A stretch of DNA of 64,000 nucleotides from Rubripirellula amarantea (GTDB lineage Bacteria; Planctomycetota; Planctomycetia; Pirellulales; Pirellulaceae). Position 1 is the first letter of the stretch. Every line of letters starts with the position of its first letter. Below are positions 28,569-36,937 of the stretch, in pieces. The stretch covers positions 682,001-746,000 of the forward strand of contig NZ_SJPI01000003.1 in the NCBI RefSeq assembly GCF_007859865.1, read 5' to 3'. Under the pieces are notes generated by a model that was not told the DNA's origin, searched no databases, and worked only from the letters and a program-made list of their open reading frames with translations. The translations under genes and the position numbers were made by a program.

Positions 28569-31500
28569 CCATCCGCGTTGCACTCCACCACGAAACCGAA
28601 TACGTCTACGAACGCCCAATTTCCGTTGGTCCACAGTTGGTGCGTTTGCGTCCGGCCTACCATGGGCGAACGCCGATCGAAGCGTACAGCTTAACGATCG
28701 AACCTGAAAACCATTTTCGCAATTGGCAACAAGATCCGTTTGGCAATCCGATCGCACGGTTGGTGTTTCCTGAACTTTGCCAAAACCTGAAAATCACGGT
28801 CGATTTGATCGTCGACATGACCGTGATCAATCCTTTCGATTTCTTTGTCGAAGAGGATTCCGATCACTGGCCTTTCCAATACGCCGACGATGAGCGTCAA
28901 CAATTGGCACCCTATTTGGTGAAGCCAGAGATGACGCCAAAGTTCGCTCAATGGGTCGACTCGCTACCCAAGTCCGCAGACCGAATGGTTGATTTTCTCG
29001 TCAGTGTCAACCAGCGATTCAAGGATCGCGTCGACTACTTGGTACGAATGGAACCCGGCGTTCAAACTCCGGAAGAAACCTTAACGATCAACAGTGGATC
29101 TTGCCGTGATTCCGCGTGGCTGATGGTCGAATCCTTACGTCAAATTGGATTGGCCGCGAGGTTTGTGTCGGGGTACTTGATTCAACTGACCGCCGATCAA
29201 AAGTCGCTCGATGGACCTTCGGGGCCCGAACAAGATTTTTGTGACCTGCATGCCTGGACCGAAGTCTACCTACCCGGCGCGGGTTGGGTCGGCTTGGACC
29301 CTACCAGCGGTTTGTTTGCTGGCGAAGGCCACATTCCACTCGCTTGCACCCCTTCTTTCACTGGCGCGGCGCCGATCACCGGCGGACACGAACCCTGTGA
29401 AGTTGAATTCCATCACGCGATGTCAGTGCGTCGGCACTACGAAGACCCTCGCGTCACGAAGCCCTACACCGAACATCAATGGTCTGCCATCATGCAGACG
29501 GGCCATGAGGTGGACAAGGAACTTGAAGCTGGTGATGTGCGATTGACCATGGGTGGCGAACCCACGTTTGTCTCGATCGACAACATGGAAGATCCGCAGT
29601 GGACAACCGACGCAGTCGGCGAAGAGAAGCGAGTGCTAAGTAACCTGTTGCTGCTGAGACTGCGAGATCAGTTCGCGCCAGGTGGGCTACTGCATTACGG
29701 TCAAGGAAAATGGTACCCGGGCGAATCCTTGCCACGTTGGGCACTGTCTTGCCTGTGGCGTCGAGACGGCGAACCTATTTGGCGAGACCCTAGCTTATTG
29801 GCCGATGAAGGTCACGATTACGGATTCACGTCGGAAGATGCGAATCGTTTCGTTCGTCACCTGGCTCGCGAGTTAGACATTAGCGCCAAGCTAACGTTTC
29901 CAGTCTACGAAGACACGTTCCATTATCTGTGGAGCGAGAACCGCTTGCCGATCGATGTCGATCCTACCGATCCAAAGTTGAGCGATCCTAACGAACGCGC
30001 AATGATGATCCGCACGTTTCAAAACGGACTGGGTACGCCCGTTGGTTTTGTGATGCCGATACGCCGTGCTTGGTGGCAGGCTCGACCGGGCTGGATTGGT
30101 GGCCATTGGCCTGTTCGCGGTGGTAAGGTTTACCTGCTACCTGGTAATTCGCCGATTGGACTTCGGTTGCCGCTCGATACTCTTCCGGCATCAAGCGTTG
30201 CGTCTAGTGCTTTCTACACCGAACCCCTTGACCCCACTGTTCCGCGAGGACCGTTACCTTCGAACGCCAATTTCCCTAAGGGAAATGAAGCGGAGGTGAT
30301 TCGTGACGGCGACAATCCACAAGAAGCCGACCTCGGGTTGCCGATCAATGAGCAGACGCTCGATGAAGAAGATGACGCCTACCTTCCGACTAGCGGCGAC
30401 GTAGTCCGTACAGCGCTTTGCGTGGAATGCCGATTCGGTCGACTGTATGTTTTCATGCCCCCTGCTCAGCGGCTTGAAGATTACCTTGATCTCGTCGAGG
30501 CCATTGAGGATACCGCAAAGCACTTGAAACTACCGGTCGTGATCGAAGGCTACCTACCGCCGCCGGATGATCGAGTTGAATTGTTCAAAGTAACGCCAGA
30601 CCCCGGCGTGATCGAAGTCAACACGCAGCCATCTGCCGATTGGGACAGCTTATGCGGATTGACCCAGACGCTCTATCACGAAGCCCGGCATTGCCGACTT
30701 GGAACGGACAAGTTTGACCTTGATGGACGGCACACCGGGACGGGCGGAGGCAATCACATTGTTCTCGGCGGACGATCACCGTCGGAAAGTCCGTTCTTGC
30801 GACGACCGGATTTGCTGGCGAGCATGATTGCGTTCTGGAACAATCACCCATCACTTTCCTACCTGTTCAGCAGTCGGTTCATTGGCCCAACTAGCCAGGC
30901 CCCTCGTTTCGACGAAAGCCGACATGATGCGATCTACGAGATGGAAATCGCGTTGAACCAGGTTCCGCATCCGGGCGAATCTTTTCAACCCTGGATGGTT
31001 GACCGATTGTTCCGTGATTTGCTGGTCGACTTAACCGGAAACACGCACCGCGCGGAAATTTGCATCGACAAGATGTATTCGCCTGACAGTTCTACGGGTC
31101 GCTTAGGATTGGTTGAATTGCGAGGCTTCGAAATGCCGCCTCACGCGGAAATGAGCCTTGCCCAGCAATTGCTCATTCGTGCGATCGTTGCCTCATTTTG
31201 GAAGACTCCCTACAAGCAAAAGCTTTCTCGCTGGCAAACGTCGTTGCATGACAAATTCATGCTGCCTCACTTTGTCTGGGAGGACCTGAAGGATGTCTTG
31301 AACGAAGTCTCTTTGCCTCATGCCAAGATCGAACCCGAATGGTTCTTACCTCACTTGGAATTCCGATTCCCCAAAATTGGTGAAGCAAACTACCAAGGCA
31401 TGAAGCTGCAACTTCGCTCGGCCATTGAACCTTGGTACGTGATGGGTGAAGAGCCCGCCGGCGGTGGAACGGCACGGTTCGTCGATTCATCATTGGAACG

Positions 31501-31915
31501 AATCGAGATAAAGCTCGACCAATTCAATTCGACGCGTTTCCGAGTGTTGTGCAACGGAGTCAACGTTCCCTTGCACCAGACCGCAGTCGTGAACCAATAC
31601 GTGGCCGGAATCAAGTTCCGCGCATGGCAACCCCCACGTTGCTTGCATCCAACGATCGGGATTCATTCACCCCTGCGTTTCGAAATCGTTGATGTTGCGA
31701 ACCAACAATCAATCGGCGGATGCACCTATCACGTCTTCGAACCAGGCGGACGTGGTGACGAAAGATTCCCAATCAATGCTAACGAGGCAGAATCGCGTCG
31801 AGCGGCTCGCTTTGAAACCCTGGGCATGACCGGTGGTACCATCCACGTTCCGGATGACATTGGCTACGTCGGCGGTGGGGAATATCCCGTAACGCTGGAT
31901 TTGCGAAGGACTTAA
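28565..31915 (+). CDS. Transglutaminase-like / DUF2126 fusion protein
   Basis: This 1116-residue protein begins with the bacterial transglutaminase-like N-terminal domain (VALHHETEYVYERPISVGPQ) and a core with the triad Cys180 (SGSCRDSAW), His229 (DLHAWTEVY) and Asp245 (GLDPTSG). From about residue 310 it is DUF2126 (RLTMGGEPTFVSIDNME, then TPDPGVIEVNTQPSADWDSL and DGRHTGTGGGNHIVLGG). The latter glycine/histidine-rich block recalls glutamine-synthetase-like amidoligase folds, though I cannot verify that relation. The papain-like domain may cleave or transfer acyl groups of a peptide made by the ligase partners. It overlaps the alpha-E gene by 4 bases and meets the convergent cluster with a gap of 16 bases. 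Confidence 0.92.
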   Translation: MTIRVALHHETEYVYERPISVGPQLVRLRPAYHGRTPIEAYSLTIEPENHFRNWQQDPFGNPIARLVFPELCQNLKITVDLIVDMTVINPFDFFVEEDSDHWPFQYADDERQQLAPYLVKPEMTPKFAQWVDSLPKSADRMVDFLVSVNQRFKDRVDYLVRMEPGVQTPEETLTINSGSCRDSAWLMVESLRQIGLAARFVSGYLIQLTADQKSLDGPSGPEQDFCDLHAWTEVYLPGAGWVGLDPTSGLFAGEGHIPLACTPSFTGAAPITGGHEPCEVEFHHAMSVRRHYEDPRVTKPYTEHQWSAIMQTGHEVDKELEAGDVRLTMGGEPTFVSIDNMEDPQWTTDAVGEEKRVLSNLLLLRLRDQFAPGGLLHYGQGKWYPGESLPRWALSCLWRRDGEPIWRDPSLLADEGHDYGFTSEDANRFVRHLARELDISAKLTFPVYEDTFHYLWSENRLPIDVDPTDPKLSDPNERAMMIRTFQNGLGTPVGFVMPIRRAWWQARPGWIGGHWPVRGGKVYLLPGNSPIGLRLPLDTLPASSVASSAFYTEPLDPTVPRGPLPSNANFPKGNEAEVIRDGDNPQEADLGLPINEQTLDEEDDAYLPTSGDVVRTALCVECRFGRLYVFMPPAQRLEDYLDLVEAIEDTAKHLKLPVVIEGYLPPPDDRVELFKVTPDPGVIEVNTQPSADWDSLCGLTQTLYHEARHCRLGTDKFDLDGRHTGTGGGNHIVLGGRSPSESPFLRRPDLLASMIAFWNNHPSLSYLFSSRFIGPTSQAPRFDESRHDAIYEMEIALNQVPHPGESFQPWMVDRLFRDLLVDLTGNTHRAEICIDKMYSPDSSTGRLGLVELRGFEMPPHAEMSLAQQLLIRAIVASFWKTPYKQKLSRWQTSLHDKFMLPHFVWEDLKDVLNEVSLPHAKIEPEWFLPHLEFRFPKIGEANYQGMKLQLRSAIEPWYVMGEEPAGGGTARFVDSSLERIEIKLDQFNSTRFRVLCNGVNVPLHQTAVVNQYVAGIKFRAWQPPRCLHPTIGIHSPLRFEIVDVANQQSIGGCTYHVFEPGGRGDERFPINANEAESRRAARFETLGMTGGTIHVPDDIGYVGGGEYPVTLDLRRT

Positions 31916-31931
31916 GACTAGGTCGAGACGA

Positions 31932-32870
31932 TCAAACTTCGATCACATCGACGGCAACGCTGAGCGTGGCAACACCGCCACCGATAACAACGCCTCGCAT
32001 CGGACTCACTTCGCTGTAGTCACGCCCGATGCAGATGGGAATGTGATTGGTGTCGGCGGCACAGGCATTCGTTGGGTCAAAATCGATCCAGCCAAATTCA
32101 GGACCAGTGTAGACACTGATCCACGCATGCGATTCGTCCGCCCCAGTCATTCGCGGCTTGCCGTCAGCCGGAACCGTTCGCAAGTAGCCGCTTACGTAAC
32201 ACGCGGGGATTCCGAGAGATCGCAGGCATGCAATTTGGACATGCGAAAAGTCTTGACATACACCCGCCCGAAGAAGAAACGATTCTTCGGTGGTCGTCCC
32301 GACGTGAGTCGCCTTGCTGTCGTAAGCAAAGTCCTGATGAATACGCTTGGTCAAGTCCAAACTGGCTTCGATGATTGGTCGCCCCTGGGGGAACGAGGGA
32401 GCCGCGTACTCAGCAAACTTAGACCGGCGATGAATTCGCGGAGAGTTGTATTGAAATTCTTTCGCAAACAACCAATTAGGGTCAGTCGCATTGTTGATGG
32501 ATTCCAGCACACTTTCCCAAGGTGTCGAAACCAAACTCTTGATTTCCATCGTCTGGCTAACGGTCACATCACTTTGAACCAGAATGTCAAGTTCATCGTG
32601 TAGGGACTCAACCGAGAACGCAATCACTTGATTGCCAAAGTAATCGACGTGCTGTTGGGTCACCGTCGGTTCAGGCTTGATTAACGTTTCGACATGGTGA
32701 CAAATCGTTTCACACGTTTGCCGTTTCAAACTGCGAGGCATCATGCGTAACTGATTTTGACAAATCGCAACCGGCGCCGAGTACTTGTACATCGTTCGAT
32801 GGCTGATGTGATACCGAGTCGAGGCGTTCTCCTCGCCACTCACGTTAGTTTGACCTTGTAGTTGATTCAC
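31932..32870 (-). CDS. Transglutaminase-like cysteine peptidase-fold protein
   Basis: This 312-residue protein has the bacterial transglutaminase N-terminal domain (YHISHRTMYKYSAPVAICQNQLRM is at 20-43) and a papain-like core with Cys205 (AGVCQDFSH), His248 (ESHAWISVY) and Asp263 (GWIDFDPT). No signal peptide is visible, so it is probably cytoplasmic. It overlaps the upstream ATP-grasp/alpha-E gene by 4 bases, so the two are co-translated. Predicted role: hydrolysis or transfer on a peptide-like product of the ligase. It is separate from, and not closely similar in length to, the transglutaminase half of the convergent fusion gene. Confidence 0.92.
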   Translation of the reverse strand: MNQLQGQTNVSGEENASTRYHISHRTMYKYSAPVAICQNQLRMMPRSLKRQTCETICHHVETLIKPEPTVTQQHVDYFGNQVIAFSVESLHDELDILVQSDVTVSQTMEIKSLVSTPWESVLESINNATDPNWLFAKEFQYNSPRIHRRSKFAEYAAPSFPQGRPIIEASLDLTKRIHQDFAYDSKATHVGTTTEESFLLRAGVCQDFSHVQIACLRSLGIPACYVSGYLRTVPADGKPRMTGADESHAWISVYTGPEFGWIDFDPTNACAADTNHIPICIGRDYSEVSPMRGVVIGGGVATLSVAVDVIEV

Positions 32871-35431
32871 GGTTGGTGAACTCCGGGCAGATCATCAGTC
32901 GTTCGCTGTGTCAATTGCTGGGTAGCGTTGGTGTGAATGAGATAGCGTGCTGCGATTGCATCAGAAGTCTTCGGCAAGCCTTCGATCAACAGGTCCATTA
33001 GTGTTGCTAATACCTCGCGTCGCCCCGAATCTCCGATCACCGCCAACTCAGCAGGGTCGGACATTCGCACCACGTGCGAAAGACCTTGTGCGAGTTTCTC
33101 GTCCGTACCCAACCCGAGCTTCCGATTGTCACCCGGTAATTGGGATAGCAACTGCTCAATATCTTGTAGTTGAAAAGCGATCGAACGAGGATTGGAAACG
33201 TCGTTGACCAACAAGTCGATGACCGCCAAAGGTCGCATTTGCAATAAGTAGCGTGATCGGTAGGTCATGAAGCTGTCGGTGACTTGCAAGAGTGCCTCTA
33301 GCGTCGATCGTTCGTCTGCGGCGGGCTCGTTGAGTGTTGCGGACAAAAGTTCGGCGGTTTGAGCGGCCCGTTCAATTCGTCGACCCAACTGCAAGAAACG
33401 CCACGCGTGAGTTCGCGTCATGCTTTCGCTCGCTAAACCAGCAAGCGCCTGCAGATCGGTAATCACTCGGTCGAGTTGAATGATTACCGTTCCCAGGTCT
33501 TTCGATTGCGCATGATCTAGTTGATAGAGGTGCTCCCCTACTTTGCTGATAATACGATAAGCGTCGAGTGAAATGCGGTCGTGAACCGCAGACGCCTTAT
33601 CGCTCATGTCGATGATCCCCGCTCGCAATCCGCTACCGCTTTCGGTATCAAAAATTGATTGCGGAATCACGGTTTCCATTGCCGGCACATTTCCACGAAA
33701 CTCGTCGATGGCGTAAGTCGCGTCGACTTGGCCCAATGCCGCCAACGCCTTCACCATGTGCAAGAGTTCCGGCGTGCTTTCGACCGAGCTTTCGCCGGTC
33801 ATGCGAATGAGCGTTCCTCGCAATAGTCGAGCGATCGCCTCAGTGCGTTCAGCGCTTCGACCTAGCCAATACAGATTCTCCGCCACCCGACTGGGCAACT
33901 CAGCGCCGCCTCGCGTGAGTTCAATGCTTGTCGTTGCAACACTTAGCAATGACGTCACTTGGTCTACCGGACCATCCGATACGATCCAACAATCCTGGCC
34001 CAACCGACCACTGGTGGGACTATGTTCAAGCGTCGCTGGATCAGGCGTCACTCGCGCTAATCCGCCGGGCAACACGTCGACGTCGCTAGTCGTTTGCAAT
34101 TGGAACGTCCTTAGCGACGAGTACCAAGATTGCATTTGTCCGTTTTCCCAAACCGGCGTGGTACTTCGAGACGGACGCATCTGAGCGACGTACTTGAATG
34201 GCTTGGCCTTGATATGTTCAGTAAGACTTTGCCGCTGCTCCGCTGACATTTCAGAGGGAGTGATAGGCGGGTCTCCCGAGATCGCAAACGCGGGTCGCAG
34301 AATAAGCTTGTCCAAATTCTCCAGCACATATGCGCGCTCCTTGGCACCGCCGCACCAATATGTCGCAATGCTAGGCAGCTTTAATGGTTCTCCGAATAAA
34401 AACTTCGAGGCCGCGGGCAAAAACGGTAGCAGTGCCGGCATTTCAGCGATCATACTTCCCAAACTATTAGCGACCGCGACATGCCCGGCACGAACTGCCT
34501 GCAACATTCCAGGCGTTCCCTGAAGTTCCGTTGGATCGAGCTCCAGGGCATCGCACTTGCGATCGGAAACGTGACGCCAAAGGACTTCAATGGGAAGCAA
34601 ACCGCCGAGCGTCTTAACGTTCAAGCGACTTCCTCGTACGGCCAAATCTCGACCTTGAACGAGTGTGTAGCCGAGATATCGCGCCAAATAGGCGTCTTCA
34701 GTATGCCGGTAACTATCTTCGCCGGGCGTTAAGATTGCAACGCGTGGGTTATCGCGACGTTGAGCCGCAAGCGAGTTGAAATGGTTTTGCAAGGAAGCAA
34801 AGAACGATGCCAGGCGAATGACATTGCTGTTTCGAATAAGATTCGGAAACACGCGGCTAATGATCACTCGGTTTTCCAAGGCATAACCCAGACCGCTTGG
34901 TGCCCGAGTGCGATCTCCCGTAACCCACCAAGAACCGTCTCGATCGCGAGCAAGATCAGTCGCGGTTAGGTCCAACCTTGGCTTCAAAGACGGTAGTTCA
35001 TGAAAAGCGCGTGCAAAGCTCGGATTCGCACAGAGCAGTTCAGCGGGAATGATGCGTTCACGAAGCAGTCGTTGTTCGCCCAGCAAGTCTGCTAGGACAC
35101 CCTCGAGAACACGAACGCGTTGTTTGAGCCCCGATTCCAGAGCTCGCCAAACACTTTCGTTCAACACCAGTGGCACCACATTAAGTCGCCACGGACGAAT
35201 CCCTTGTCGGTCGCCCTGCACGGCTCGGAAATTAGCACCGCTCTCGCGGACCAAACGCTCCGTTTCAGCCATGGCATCGCCAATGCCGGACGGTCCAAGC
35301 TTTCCAAAATGCTCACGGATATGAAGCCACTTTGGACGTACGACACCATCGTGCGACTTGAACTCGTCGAAGCTACTGGGCCGTGCCTCGTAACTTTGAA
35401 ACAGCGTTTCGTTGGTGGCAACCTGAGTCAA
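32867..35431 (-). CDS. Fused circularly permuted ATP-grasp / alpha-E protein
   Basis: This 854-residue protein joins in one chain what the opposing operon has as two genes. Residues about 60-490 are circularly permuted ATP-grasp (RPWRLNVVPLVLNESVW, RAPSGLGYALENRVI, RVAILTPGEDSYRHTEDAYLAR split over the domain, and VANSLGSMIAEMPALL). Residues about 510-840 are alpha-E, beginning ELPSRVAENLYWLGRSAERTE. It is a predicted amidoligase. Compared with the unfused ATP-grasp, the C-terminal substrate region differs clearly, so the two are ancient paralogues, not a recent duplication. It overlaps the downstream transglutaminase gene by 4 bases. A LuxR-type regulator gene lies upstream in the same direction, 143 bases away. 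Confidence 0.92.
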   Translation of the reverse strand: MTQVATNETLFQSYEARPSSFDEFKSHDGVVRPKWLHIREHFGKLGPSGIGDAMAETERLVRESGANFRAVQGDRQGIRPWRLNVVPLVLNESVWRALESGLKQRVRVLEGVLADLLGEQRLLRERIIPAELLCANPSFARAFHELPSLKPRLDLTATDLARDRDGSWWVTGDRTRAPSGLGYALENRVIISRVFPNLIRNSNVIRLASFFASLQNHFNSLAAQRRDNPRVAILTPGEDSYRHTEDAYLARYLGYTLVQGRDLAVRGSRLNVKTLGGLLPIEVLWRHVSDRKCDALELDPTELQGTPGMLQAVRAGHVAVANSLGSMIAEMPALLPFLPAASKFLFGEPLKLPSIATYWCGGAKERAYVLENLDKLILRPAFAISGDPPITPSEMSAEQRQSLTEHIKAKPFKYVAQMRPSRSTTPVWENGQMQSWYSSLRTFQLQTTSDVDVLPGGLARVTPDPATLEHSPTSGRLGQDCWIVSDGPVDQVTSLLSVATTSIELTRGGAELPSRVAENLYWLGRSAERTEAIARLLRGTLIRMTGESSVESTPELLHMVKALAALGQVDATYAIDEFRGNVPAMETVIPQSIFDTESGSGLRAGIIDMSDKASAVHDRISLDAYRIISKVGEHLYQLDHAQSKDLGTVIIQLDRVITDLQALAGLASESMTRTHAWRFLQLGRRIERAAQTAELLSATLNEPAADERSTLEALLQVTDSFMTYRSRYLLQMRPLAVIDLLVNDVSNPRSIAFQLQDIEQLLSQLPGDNRKLGLGTDEKLAQGLSHVVRMSDPAELAVIGDSGRREVLATLMDLLIEGLPKTSDAIAARYLIHTNATQQLTQRTTDDLPGVHQP

Positions 35432-35574
35432 TCTTTATCCCGCGCAAGTGAGACCCGATGCACCGCTCAAAACGTGGGCGTCATCCAATAGTAAAAATAT
35501 AAAAGACTCGGCGGTAACCCAACCTATGATAGTTTGCAGCCATCCGAAGCCATAGCGGACGCGATTGCAATCCG

Positions 35575-36294
35575 TCAGACTCCGAAATCCGCAAATCCCT
35601 TTTCTTGCAGCCGAACGACCAATTTGATCAGGTCAACTTGCTGATCCAATCGTAAATCTTGCAAGATGCGAGTGCGGTGATTTTCGATCGTGCGTTTGCT
35701 TACCGAACGCTGTTCCGCAATCTCGCTTGGCGTTAACCCTTGGGCCAACAAGATGGAAAGGGAACGGTCTTCGTCGGAAAGTTTCGAGAACAGATTCCAT
35801 TTGGCAGTCAGTTCGGCTGATTTAGCCGACCGGCGTGCCTCTTCAGGAAGCAATTCAATCACCTCGGTCACCCCCAAAATCGCAAAGGAAGGGTGCGCCA
35901 TGGACCGAAGCGAGCGTTTTCCCGTGCGAAGCATCACCGGTTTGCCCTCGGAATCGTGACCGAAGTGGTCAAAAATTGCCGTGGTGCATCCCGCTAGGAT
36001 TAATTCGTCGGACGCTAAGGAAATTGGGATCACTGAGTCTTGCAAATAAGCCTTAGATAGCCGCCCCGTAGGAAGTGACTCGCTGGCAAAAACCATTCGG
36101 TACGACTCGTTGAAGTAAAGAATGCGAGTTTCCGATGACTTGATATACACCGATAGATTCTCATCCCTTAGACCTTCATCAAAGGGAATCTTTTCGTCCA
36201 GGCAACGCATGGCGCTCTGGAAGATTCGCTCGAGGTCATCGGCGAAACGAACGAGCGTCCGCTCTGAATCTATCGGTTGTTGTATTTCGCTCAT
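35575..36294 (-). CDS. LuxR-family transcriptional regulator with PAS-like N-terminus
   Basis: This 239-residue protein ends in a LuxR-type helix-turn-helix (LSILLAQGLTPSEIAEQRSV, then SKRTIENHRTRILQDL) at about residues 177-230. The N-terminal half (IKSSETRILYFNESYRMVF) resembles a PAS sensory domain; no receiver aspartate pattern is visible, so it is not an ordinary response regulator. It should bind DNA in response to an unknown signal. Position, just upstream of the fused ATP-grasp operon and in the same direction, makes that operon a candidate target, which is inference. I chose the ATG at 36294 over a GTG three codons upstream. Confidence 0.85.
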   Translation of the reverse strand: MSEIQQPIDSERTLVRFADDLERIFQSAMRCLDEKIPFDEGLRDENLSVYIKSSETRILYFNESYRMVFASESLPTGRLSKAYLQDSVIPISLASDELILAGCTTAIFDHFGHDSEGKPVMLRTGKRSLRSMAHPSFAILGVTEVIELLPEEARRSAKSAELTAKWNLFSKLSDEDRSLSILLAQGLTPSEIAEQRSVSKRTIENHRTRILQDLRLDQQVDLIKLVVRLQEKGFADFGV

Positions 36295-36937
36295 GGAGTG
36301 CACCCTTACTAACCATCAACAGTAGAAATAGCGTGTCCGCCGCTGGGTTCGATTAGTCCTATCGCGCACAGCTTAACAGGAATGCTACACCTTTGGTTAG
36401 ATGTACGCGTGATCGATGCAATTGGCCATGGGACGGCGATTGACTTTGTGGCGGAGTCTCTGAACAACAACGCCCCCTTTAATAAGTACTCATCGGCTAA
36501 CCCTGACAACCTGGAATTGGTGGAAAGAGGGTGGGAAGACAAGGATTAGAACGGAGAGAACGCTTCAGCAGCTCTTCGTTGCGAGATCGCAACAGGCTCC
36601 GCCGCCCATTATTTTATCCGCCCAGCCACAACCGTCACCCGCGGCCAACGTCTCTGGACTTGAACGATGTCCCATTGATGGCTGGCCATGCATGATTGCT
36701 GGCCATGGAATGCTGGCCATTTAGCATCTGGTCGACTAGTTTCGGACCAAAAACTACGCGTAAAGATTGGCCCGAAGAAATCTCGTCGACTAGTCAGCGT
36801 CCCAAAGTGCTGTTGAGGGCGAAGATTTTACCGCTGCCGCAAAAAAGTGTCGTACCGACTCCTGCCCGTACCCTGCCATCATTCGGTGAAGTTCTAATAA
36901 TGGCGAGCAAACCTCTACGATCAGCAGATTTGAAACC
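36295..36937. other. Intergenic region with short repeats upstream of ppc
   Basis: These 643 bases between the divergent regulator and PEP carboxylase genes contain three copies of gctggccat (36681-36689, 36698-36706, 36712-36720) in a degenerate tandem arrangement, and a 10-bp direct repeat gtcgactagt at 36731-36740 and 36785-36794. I see no convincing gene. Confidence 0.55.
36681..36720 (+). repeat. Degenerate tandem repeat with gctggccat core
   Basis: The 9-bp core occurs three times at spacings of 17 and 14 bases, with related flanks (gatg, gatt, gaat). It lies about 220 bases upstream of the PEP carboxylase gene. Confidence 0.7.

Noticed and set aside
32043-32603. 186-residue plus-strand frame opposite the transglutaminase gene
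   Set aside because: Shadow of a well-supported minus-strand gene with full catalytic triad.
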